DNA of 64,000 nt. It comes from Plantago ovata. Lineage: Eukaryota; Streptophyta; Magnoliopsida; Lamiales; Plantaginaceae. Positions 55,228-64,000 of the stretch are shown one piece after another (the first letter of the stretch is position 1; each line of letters begins with the position of its first letter). The position numbers and the translations under genes are program-made. The DNA is taken from positions 111,157,397 through 111,221,396 of the forward strand of contig CM051456.1 in NCBI GenBank assembly GCA_028274465.1, written 5' to 3'. The notes beneath the pieces are model-generated. The model had not been told where the DNA came from, did no database searches, and saw only the letters and a program-made list of their open reading frames with translations.

Positions 55228-56013
55228 TCATGCAAACACAGCAGAGGCAAAAATCATTGCGAATAAGAAACGGAGCCCAATGTCGAGGGCTTTGACTCCA
55301 TTGGCATTAGGACCATCAGCACCAGCAGCAGAAGCTAAATCAGATGGAGCATCCGCGTTAGGAGCACCATCTATACTTGCAGCAGGAGTGGTGGCAGCAC
55401 TGGTTGGTGCAGCAGCTGACTTAGAAGAAGTTGGTGACGGGGATGCTTTTGGGCTAGCCGAAGAAGGTGATTTAGCGTTTGGGGTGGCACTTGCTGTGTT
55501 ATCGATCCCGGGAGGCATTATAAGGGTAGTTACTTGTAGAACTGAGATCGAATATGGCTCTGAAACGACGGAATCGATTAAGATAGCTTCTGATCCAGCA
55601 CCTTGCATTGCTGACCCGAACATAACATGATCACTTGGTTGCGATACGTTCAGGAATCCCTGTTGACCTCTGGCTAAGCCAGTGCTCTGGAACAGAGTTG
55701 TGAGGGTAGTTGAACCGTTCTTTAGTTGCTTGAGTTTCGCGGCGTCATAGTAATCTAGGACCACGTGCACGCTTAGAATGTTCTTTTGGATAGCTGCTGG
55801 TTTTTGCGCAAGGGGAGACATGTTACTGTCTGCCACCACAAGGACTGTGATGGTTTTGCGCGAGTTGATTTCTGCAGCCAGGTTAGTCTTCGTGAGGTAG
55901 TCGTTGAATTGGCTGAATGTCGGGTGTGCATTCAGAATCGTGGTGATGTTGAAGGCGTTGGCATTGTGGAATACAAGAAATAAGGAGATAAGTAGACAAA
56001 ACCTTGGATTCAT
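55228..56013 (-). CDS. fasciclin-like arabinogalactan protein (single FAS1 domain, GPI-anchored)
   Basis: 261 residues, intronless, as usual for the family. Signal peptide 1-20 (FCLLISLFLVFHNANA). One FAS1 domain follows (res ~21-165) with TITVLVVADSNMS (H1-like box), VHVVLDYYDAAKLKQL (H2-like box) and PYSISVLQVTTLI at its end. Next is a Pro/Ala/Ser/Thr region (SPSSASPKASPSPTSSKSAA) with arabinogalactan glycomodules, and a hydrophobic C-terminus (LRFLFAMIFASAVFA) after small residues, the GPI-anchor signal. Several Asn-x-Ser/Thr sites are present. It is closest in layout to the Arabidopsis FLA3/FLA14 single-domain subgroup, some of which act in pollen, but orthology is not established. Location: outer face of plasma membrane and wall. 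Confidence 0.93.
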   Translation of the reverse strand: MNPRFCLLISLFLVFHNANAFNITTILNAHPTFSQFNDYLTKTNLAAEINSRKTITVLVVADSNMSPLAQKPAAIQKNILSVHVVLDYYDAAKLKQLKNGSTTLTTLFQSTGLARGQQGFLNVSQPSDHVMFGSAMQGAGSEAILIDSVVSEPYSISVLQVTTLIMPPGIDNTASATPNAKSPSSASPKASPSPTSSKSAAAPTSAATTPAASIDGAPNADAPSDLASAAGADGPNANGVKALDIGLRFLFAMIFASAVFA

Positions 56014-56110
56014 TTTGATTGATCCTGTTATGTATGGTTTGTCTAGGACTTGATCACCTTAAGAATATGAGAAAAGTGCTTGACGTATTACAGAAACGAG
56101 TGGCCTATGC

Positions 56111-56117
56111 TTTTATA
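56111..56117 (-). promoter_or_regulatory. TATA box of FLA gene
   Basis: TATAAAA on the minus strand, ~100 bases upstream of the ATG at 56013. Confidence 0.6.
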
Positions 56118-56124
56118 CGAGGGA

Positions 56125-56543
56125 GCTCCTGTCTCTTCTCTCCCCATTCGCGTTCGCACGCATGTCTCGGATCAGAAAGGCAAAGTGTGGTGCATAAATC
56201 AGGATAACTGTTACTTAAAATAGTGTGTGATCCAAAAATAGAGCTGTACTTTTAGAGGTAGAGAGAACATTGAAAATACTGGGAATAATATTGACATAGA
56301 ACAGTAATATGGTTGGCCTTTCATGACTTTGAAGTTTGAACTGCATACTTATTTAAGATTATTGGTAATTAAATGACCAAATTGGCCAGCACATTTTTTT
56401 GGTGTAGAATAGGATTTGGCTTCTTGAAAGTTGAAAACAAAAGGAAGCAGAAACAATGTGTGTATATAAAGTTTAGAATGGCACCTGTCTACTTGTGAAT
56501 ATCATATAAATGAGATTGTTTATAATGACTTAGTAATTGAAAT
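56125..56543. other. spacer between FLA promoter and CER3 3' end
   Basis: Promoter of the FLA gene and 3' flank of CER3, both on the minus strand. No other feature is seen. Confidence 0.4.
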
Positions 56544-59500
56544 CTACATAGGCTTGAGACCATGCCTTAGTGCAGCTTCCCAGACAACATCAATCTGGTC
56601 GACACGAAGGGCCCCCACCTCATGGTGTTCCCAACCTTCAAGAAAATGAACTACCCCGCCTGCATGGCAAGCATGAACCACTCCTCTTTCCAATGTGTAC
56701 TGTTTAAGAAGAAAATCTCAGTTAAACATGGACTAATGGACATATCATGTGATGCAAGTCACTAACATTGGAAGATGTAAGAAGTACGAAGTAATATCTA
56801 CCTCGCACGAGCCTAGTCCCTCTACATCACCTGGGAGCTTCATTGCTGCCAGCTTTCCATAAGTACAGTCTCTTCTGAATGGGATGATGGGTGGAACCAC
56901 AAACTGGTGAAAATGTGTTCCTGATGGAGCATAAAATTGTTGCCGGGGAGTAGTCCACTTGCCGATAATCCATGTCTGCAGAATTCAGAACTATTAACAT
57001 TGCACTCAATACTGGGATAGTTCCAAAATGCAGCAAATGGCCCATTGAGAATAAGTTCTTTTACCTTACAGTGGTTGGCTGAATCATATTTGGTAACTTG
57101 AACTAAATATTTTTGGCAGTCTACTGGTGCTTCTTTCTGAATCTTGGTGAACCTCTCCGTCGAGAGAGTTAGCATCTGTACTAGCATTGGAGTAAAAATT
57201 AACATAACTTCGTTCAGATAGTGATAGTTGTAAAACTTTGTCAAGCAAGACTGTGTTTCTTGAACTAATTACTGTATATGTTTGAAAGACACAGAAGAAG
57301 AAAAAGAATTTTGTGAGTGCGAATTTTTGTTCTCTACTTACCAAAACCTTAACCTTGCGCTGGGCAAGATAGAGAGCAATAGCCCTACCAAGTTTAGAAG
57401 TAGCTCCAGTTAAGAAAACTTCATCAACGTCTTTAGGAATCTCGTTTAGAATCACAGCAGCTGTCAAGGTGTTCCCATGAACTACTCTGACTCTAAGGTT
57501 GGGATGTTTGTTGACAAAAAGTGTTCCACCACCATTCAAAGATTCATTCTGCACATAATTGAATTTTTCTTAAATAGGTAATTCACATGGTTCTATGTGG
57601 ACGGTTCGTGCCTTTTTTTTTTGTCAGATGAAAGAGATGGATCGGATCAATGGGCTTGGGAAGAAGCAACACTCACCTTATTTAGTGCAGCGAGGCTTAT
57701 AACTTTAACACCAATTTTATCAGCTGTAAGGATAGCTTCCTCTATGCTGTCATTTATGCCATTTGCAGCGAAAGGCAAGAAATACTGCAAAAAGTGCAAC
57801 AGTTTCCGATGTGAGAAAATATTAGTGTAAGTAAAACAATCTATGTAAGCATTCAATTGTTCCTTTTTATGCTTCTGCTGAAACTTGTTCTAATATCAGA
57901 CACTTAAACGCGAGGCCTATGCATTTGCATTTTCAAGACATTATCTGGTTATTTATATATTTATTCTAGAACTTTGAATACATTTGGTTCTGATGAATAT
58001 GCATTTTATAGGCACTTAGGCGAACATTTAGCTAGCAAACAATTATATGTTGTAAATGGGTAAGTAAACAGGTACCTGGAAACCGAATCTTGGCACACCC
58101 CAAACCTGGTGCAACTTCCCTCTGAGAGTGTAAAAACTGAACAAGAAGGTCTTGGACTTGGCCCACATTCCGAGCATAACCAAAAACGTAGAAGGCCACA
58201 TTGGAAACAAGAAGAACTTATTGCTGAAAGGTATTGAGCTGAATGATCGGAATACAAATGGAGCATGCATTGATGATGTAATATCCACAGCATGTGCAAG
58301 AAACACAAAATCAGGTACGCTGCTCTCTGCATTTTGGTTTCGTAATTCAGACAGTTAAAAACTTGAGAAAGTCCTACATTGGAGAGTATAATAATAATGG
58401 AGACTCACTTGTACTTGAACTAAATTCTTTCTGCAAATCCCAAGTTTTGGTGTTCATTGTCTTCCATAACTTATCGTAGAGAGGCATGAACAGGCAAAAA
58501 TTAGTCCTCATGTCTGTGTGATGAAGACTGTGGTATCTGTGAAGTCAAACATAAAAGGAAATACAACTGTAACTATTGGTAACTATTGAAGAGCTGTTCC
58601 GGAAATATGAATTTTGAGACAAGTAATACATATATTCTGATGTAGCTGAAAATATATTCTTTGAAATCACTCTTTTTTGTTGGTCTTAGTCAATCAAAAT
58701 ATAAGTGAAACACCTAGATATAGGCAATTCCAGAATAATCTATTGATAGTTAAAATAACGCAGGGGCAGGGGGTGTGTTTTCGAAATTTTGTTTTACACT
58801 TCTAGTTGTTATTCCCCCCTATACATAGTGGCATAGTATCAGTTATCACCCCCTAAATTTTACTCCCGACTCCACGTTTGATGACTAAAAATGAATAATA
58901 TGAAGTGTTACGCACCATACTGGATATCAATAATAATGAAACCAAGAGCAACTACAGATGTTTAATCAAGAGATAAGTTTATAAAACTAGGAGCTTTTCA
59001 TAGGCAACAACATAGGTGGCTTCAAACTGTATAGAGTGAGTGTAAATAAGAACTTACGTAGGCGTAGAGATGAGGTTTTTAAGCAGGGGAACAGCTTCAA
59101 ATATGTGAAAAGGTACAACTTCGTAATTGCTGTGCACCAAACACCGAAGAAAATCGAATCCCACAAGATACATGTACATCAGACTTATCGATCCGTAACC
59201 AATCAAGGTAGTTCCAAGAGTTGGAATTGCTACAACTATACAAAGTAACAGATGCTCCAAGAACGTTGCATGCTCAGCTGTAACATAAACCAAATACAAA
59301 CAGAATCACTAGCTATTTATGTATGTAATCTATTATTATTTATTAGTTTTGTAAAGGTTATGAAATGGTACCTGTGAAAGGGGTTACAACCTTTGAGCTG
59401 TGATGGAGCCAGTGGTACTGTAGAAATAATTTGGGTGAATGCAAAAATCTATGAATCCAGTAAAACAATGGTTCTGAGATTCCCATGTGGAGTATGAGGC

Positions 59501-60124
59501 AACATATAATACCCCTATAGTCCCAGATTGGAAGATTGGCCAAGGAAGGAAAACTCAAGTACACCAATGAACCCACAAGAGCTTGAAAGATAAGAAAATT
59601 ATCCCTGTTCAATAACAGACACATGAATCAAGAACTCAATTCTCAAAAACCATAAAAGTGTCCTTAAAGATGATGTTGTTACCAGTGCCATTCTGCGTCG
59701 ATTTGTTTGAATTCGACACCTTGTTCGTTGATCCGGTGAGTGCGGTTTAGGAAAAACATGTTGCTGTAACTGCTCCATAGCTGATGAACAACAGCTCTTA
59801 GGCCAAACAAGATGAGAATATGCAAGCACCAAGTATCAGTACTGTTCTTGACATCTTCTTGATTGTAGTAGATAGAGTAGAGAACTTTCCCAACTAGTGG
59901 CCCATACAACAAGTACTGTTCCATCACAAGGAAAGCAAGCAGAGAGATCATCAGATTTTGTATGATTGCTAAAATCAAAACCATAAAATAAAAAATTAAC
60001 AATTAGTACATGCCTTGAGATTATCCAAATTCTCCCATGGCCAAGAAAATAGGAAAGCATCTCTTCTGTGTGGAGCAATATTCTTGTTATTTCCTCCCAT
60101 ATTTTCTTTCTCCAGTGTTACCAT
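56544..60124 (-). CDS. CER3: CER3/WAX2 very-long-chain alkane-forming protein
   Basis: 643 residues in 11 exons (transcript order): 60124-60014, 59915-59683, 59604-59372, 59277-59058, 58536-58409, 58326-58076, 57784-57677, 57548-57342, 57175-57065, 56975-56802, 56699-56544. All phases fit. CER3 works with CER1 in the endoplasmic reticulum to turn very-long-chain acyl-CoA into alkanes for cuticular wax. Membrane segments lie in the first half. Histidine clusters HRFLH, HWLHH and HSLHH belong to the hydroxylase/desaturase-like domain. The C-terminal half has [39 protein letters not shown] (Rossmann-like) and [20 protein letters not shown], diagnostic of the family, and matches Arabidopsis CER3 (632 aa) more than CER1. 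Intron 1 has a GC donor (AAG|GCATGT). The first 20 residues are longer than in Arabidopsis; a second ATG at codon 9 is an alternative start. Confidence 0.93.
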
Positions 60125-60909
60125 AATTGCAGCAATCAACTACTTGTGTGTGGAGCAAAAGTAGTACTAGTTTTTGAGTTGGAAAGGAAGGTGATTTGAA
60201 GGAGAAACAGATATGAGAGAGCAATGAATGAACAGTGGAAACAATGATGAATGAAAGGCTAGCCTGCTGTACTGGTAAGGTTTCCTTATTGGGATTGCTA
60301 TGGCACTATTATCAATGTAGTTATATATACTAGTAGTGAAATGGAAATTAAAGAAGATATTAATGGCAGAAGTACAGAGGAGAGCAATGAATTATTGTTT
60401 GATTCTTGAGCTGCTGTGTTTGTTTGACATCCACATAAGATTGATTAGATCTCATCATATGTGTGCAGTTGATGGTTGGGATAGGGAGGCATAACAATAC
60501 AAAGGAATTTATGACTAGAGTGAGAAGAAGAAACAAAACAAAAACAAACTAGAGTGAGAGAAGAAAGTGAGGCAAGTATTGTATGACTATGAAGATTATG
60601 GATGGGTTGGCAGCTGAGTTAAGCAAGTCAAGTTATATGTTTTCTTGATGATGGATGGATTGCAGTTGAGGTGACTATGTTGAACTATTCTTGATGTTTG
60701 GTTCTGCTTACACACAAGCTTCAAATTTAGAGTTGCTAACTGTAACCTGTTCTTGGTTTTAGCATTAATCTCACCTATATGACCTATCATCCTCAGGGGT
60801 AATAATGGACTGTTTAATGTGTAGTACCTTATGATTTATAAGTATCTGTCCCATGTCAAACCGAACGTCACATATTACGTTTGTATGTGTTTTGATATGA
60901 ATGTACAAT
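60125..60909. other. 5' flank of CER3
   Basis: 5' UTR and promoter of CER3 on the minus strand. A TATATATA stretch at ~60322-60329 could be a TATA box about 200 bases upstream. No other gene is seen. Confidence 0.4.
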
Positions 60910-61226
60910 TTCTCTTGTCATATTTTATATAGTAATCACTACTTTTTACACAATGTGTGAATCTTCGTGTTTAAAGTTACGTGACATTTGGTTTGGAACG
61001 AAGATGACGTGGAGAGAGTAGAATAGTAACAACAACACTAGACATAGTATTTCTTTTGTCATATACTATATCATATACTATATACTACTATACTATACTA
61101 CTGACTACTTTATCCAAACTACTTTTTACACAATAGATGAATCTCATGTTTAAAATGAAGTGTGACATTTGGTTTGAAATGGAGACGTGGAAGGAGTAAA
61201 ATAGTAACATCACTACACATAAAGAA
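60910..61226. repeat. two tandem diverged ~140-175 bp repeats
   Basis: Copies 60910-61048 and 61050-61226 share TTTCTYTTGTCATA, ACTACTTTTTACACAAT, GTGACATTTGGTTTG and AATAGTAACAACA-like blocks in the same order. The second copy has an extra CTATA-rich insertion (61068-61110). Confidence 0.75.
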
Positions 61227-61663
61227 TGTTTTTGCAGTTTTGATTTGCATTTTTACACTTTCACTCTTTGTATCCCTCCTAAATTAGGCTTATGCTGTTA
61301 CACTTAGTCTGGATCAATCATCCTTTTTTAGTGGAGTTTTGTTTGCCACTCACAAAGTTTTGTCACACATTCATAAGGTGTGACCCACAATTGATTTATT
61401 ATTATAAATCAGTTCTAGCTACGTGTTATAGAAATAAATGTAAACCTGATCTAAGTAATTTTTATATATTCTTGAACACAAATCGGCATGACATTTGTCT
61501 TGACGGGTTGCTTTTGTTTTTTCTTTCCTAACCTAAGATAGAATTTGAATTTCTTGATAATTTGAGATTGTATTAATTTGACAAAATGAATGGATAAGTT
61601 TACTTGTAGCTAATCAATCGTCTTTCTTTTATAAATTACATAACATGTATTTTCGAATCAATC
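61227..61663. other. spacer
   Basis: AT-rich sequence without assignable content. Confidence 0.35.
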
Positions 61664-61675
61664 ACATTACATTCA

Positions 61676-61817
61676 TACTTACTCAATTGGTTAGACTGAG
61701 GTGTCATGACACTAGAGGTCATAGGTTCAATGCTCGCCAAGTGCGGGATTATTTATAGTTTATTACTAGCTTTGTAATGCTACTTATGAAATTGTAATGG
61801 TTCGATTATTAAAAAAA
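61676..61817 (+). mobile_element. tRNA-type SINE
   Basis: 142 bp with pol III box A-like TTGGTTAGACTGAGG (~61687-61701) and box B-like GGTTCAATGCT (~61726-61736), ~35 bases apart, a non-tRNA body and a short A8 tail. It is flanked by an exact 12-bp target duplication ACATTACATTCA (61664-61675 and 61818-61829), characteristic of LINE-mobilised SINEs. Confidence 0.85.
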
Positions 61818-61829
61818 ACATTACATTCA

Positions 61830-64000
61830 AAACTCTCCAAATAACTACTTATTTTAAATTGGAAGCTAGCTTCATATACTTCCTATTTCCACAGTTCACT
61901 AAACTCAAGTAAGTACTAGTACAAATTAATATCTGAAGCATTTTGTTACATACATTGTTATTGGCTTTTTTTTTTTTTTTTTTGGTTAATATACGGTTTT
62001 ATACGATATGTAATTAGAGGGGGAATTAAAGAATGATAGAGATGAAAACAGTAACGTAATAAGGATGTTCACACGAATTGTATGTGTTGGCATATGTTTT
62101 TAGTGCCGTTGTATGCCCATTGTGTTCTTAACTGATTTCCTACCTAACATCCTAAATCTTGGGACACGCTTCTCCTTGCCGTAACTGTTTGTGTGACACG
62201 GACTGAGCATAAATGACCGGATATACAGCTATCGGTCCAGTCCGAACCCGAGAAAATTCGAGTTTTGATCATCCGCAGCCCTAGTTTTTGTTTCACTTTT
62301 TAAACGATAAAAGAAATTTTATTAATGAGAAATAACAATCACTATATTGCAATCAACTTCATCAACTTGGATGTTGATTATATGTCTCACCCTCTCCTTT
62401 GTGTGTCCAAATGTGACCCCTTCACCTTAAAGAAGCTTCCAGAGAAACAAAAACATGATAACTCGATAGGTTTAAGACCATACAAGGATCAAAATTATGT
62501 TCTCCACCTCCTATATTTCATATTTTCACGTACTATTTTGTTTTTTATTGTTACGATCTCATTTAAAGCTTTGTTCGGTTAATAAGGTTTTCGAGCGAGC
62601 TCGAGCCTTAGTTTATACTCATTCCTTAACGAGTTTAACTTCGGCTCAAATGTTATTTGAACTCGAGCTGAGCTTGACAATACTCAGCTAAGCTCGATTC
62701 GTATAACACCTGTACAACTTCAATTAGTTTATAAATTTTGCTTTTTCCATTTAAAATATATCTGCAAATCATTTACTAGCATGCTAACAAACAGGCGATG
62801 GCGACCGTCCTCAGTTACATACAACTTGGTACAACATTCAGGTCTTTGTTAAGAGAAAGTTTTAATGTGAAATCATGTCCCGTACTCTTGTTGCAATAGC
62901 CACGCGTAACTTAAAAAGACAAAAAGATGGTCCAGATAGGAATTAAGTATGAGGGGAAGAGGTAAATATATGTCGGTTCGAATTTAATTTGACTACAATG
63001 ATTTGTGGAATTATTTGATTATTATATTTAAAACGATAACAAATCTAAATATCTGATTCCTATTACTCTACTGATTTGTTACATTTATATAATTGAACTC
63101 CGACGTCTCAATAGTCCGTACTACTTCAACACCCTTACCAGTACCACTATATAATTACAAAAGAAGTTCAAAATGTATAGCTGACGATATCAGAGCAACA
63201 ATTATTAATGTCACAATAATTTTTTTTTTTAACACTCAACCATTAATTAAAAACAAATATAAAAATTGCTTTGACAAACTCTAATTTAATATCGGTAGCT
63301 AAAATGTATACGTCCGTATGTACATGCTCTGGGTTGGTTAATCGTTGATCATCAATTCAAGAGGGCTAATAATAAATCTGCCAGCATTGATCATTAATTC
63401 ATTTCGCTTTTATTGCTGTTTCTTTAATTAATTGGTAACGGGTCTTTTATATCATAAAAAGGGTACTAGATTAGAAGAGCAATTGTTAAAAGATACATTG
63501 ATTTTTTCGTTTAACAAAAGGTTAAGCTAGCTATATGATGTGTCATATAAGTACACTTTCGTGCCATACGTTGTACAGTAAGAGATGATCAATCCGATTA
63601 CATTTTCATCCATAATAGTGATTAACAACCGTATTAATCGAACCTGGCTATTCACATAAAAAAAAATAAAAAAATAAACCTGGCTATTACGCTAATCAAA
63701 TCTATATGCTTAAGTCAAAACCTTTTTGACATGACACGATGAGATGCTGATCGATCCATGCAGTACCCAAACAAATTAGTTGAGGTGGTGGTGAAGAATT
63801 AAATTACGTATATATCACACACGTCTCTAAACAGTTGTTACATTTTAATTTTATATAATTAATAGTTTTTTTTAATATTTTAACTACAAATTAACATTGT
63901 ATTATAACTAATATATTTAATCAAATTATATTATAAAACTTAAATTCCTAAATTTAAAAATATTTCACAGTTATAATTTAATTTAATTTGTAATTAAAAA
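61830..64000. other. 2.2-kb right-hand spacer
   Basis: No gene seen. It contains a T18 run near 61965, a GAGCTCGAGCC-type dispersed repeat at ~62585-62700 and a segment near 62210-62290 whose text (GACCGGATATACAGCTATCG ... CATCCGCAGCCCTAG) looks repeat-like. The last ~170 bases are AT-rich. Confidence 0.35.

Noticed and set aside
61676-61760. A functional tRNA gene
   Set aside because: Box A and B are present but no cloverleaf can be formed; the A tail and 12-bp duplication show a SINE.
62585-62700. Member of the GAGCTC-array MULE-like family
   Set aside because: It shares GAGCTCGAGC text but lacks the GGAGCTCCG palindromes, CCGG borders and terminal repeats; it looks like a different dispersed repeat.

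Overview
The window is nuclear DNA of a flowering plant, almost certainly a eudicot. It is AT-rich with long intergenic spacers, GT-AG introns, TATA boxes, plant-only gene families (extensins, a fasciclin-like arabinogalactan protein, CER3, a Rubisco-activase-like gene) and plant repeat types (Stowaway-like MITEs, TRIM-type LTR kin, a tRNA-type SINE, MULE-like elements). The reverse transcriptase family at 34.0-36.3 kb is one I associate with asterids such as Asteraceae, but I cannot fix the species.

Layout. 0-10 kb: the 3' end of one extensin gene and a whole second extensin copy (with five one-base homopolymer contractions), separated by a ~1.8 kb GAAACTAGCA minisatellite, a MULE-like element, a decayed Copia reverse transcriptase and a solo LTR. 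A second MULE-like element sits in the 3' flank of the second extensin. 10.9-26.6 kb: a head-to-tail cluster of nine RING-IBR-RING (RBR) E3 ubiquitin ligase loci: six apparently intact two-exon genes, one with two compensating frameshifts, one clear pseudogene and one N-terminal stub. 28.9-32.6 kb: a 12-exon Rubisco-activase-like AAA+ gene of the Arabidopsis At1g73110 type. 34.0-36.3 kb: a 5'-truncated non-LTR retrotransposon that appears to encode a restriction-like endonuclease and lies between two ATT/TAA microsatellites. 36.5-37.2 kb: a third MULE-like element. 39.4-39.8 kb: a TRIM-like fossil. 41.6-44.3 kb: four Stowaway-like MITEs. 42.95-45.65 kb: a two-exon gene for a small plant-specific protein. 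48.6-49.8 kb (minus): a SAGA ADA1/Tad1 subunit gene. 53.4-54.0 kb: a rearranged TRIM complex with intact 5-bp target duplications. 55.2-56.0 kb (minus): a fasciclin-like arabinogalactan protein. 56.5-60.1 kb (minus): CER3/WAX2, with 11 exons. 61.7 kb: a SINE with 12-bp target duplications.

How the genes relate. Extensins and the arabinogalactan protein act in the cell wall, and CER3 acts in cuticular alkane synthesis. These loci look like ordinary neighbours, not a pathway cluster. The only true gene cluster is the RBR array. Its members share intron position, promoter blocks just 5' of a TATA box, and a short N-terminal helix resembling a ubiquitin-interacting motif.

The best candidates for something undescribed are (1) the MULE-like family carrying internal palindromic GAGCTC arrays, (2) the putative restriction-like-endonuclease LINE in a TAA repeat, (3) the RBR array with its UIM-like helix, and (4) the TRIM complex with an inverted LTR inside one pair of target duplications. 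Exon boundaries were assigned by eye from splice consensus, reading phase and paralogue or family similarity. No search could be run.
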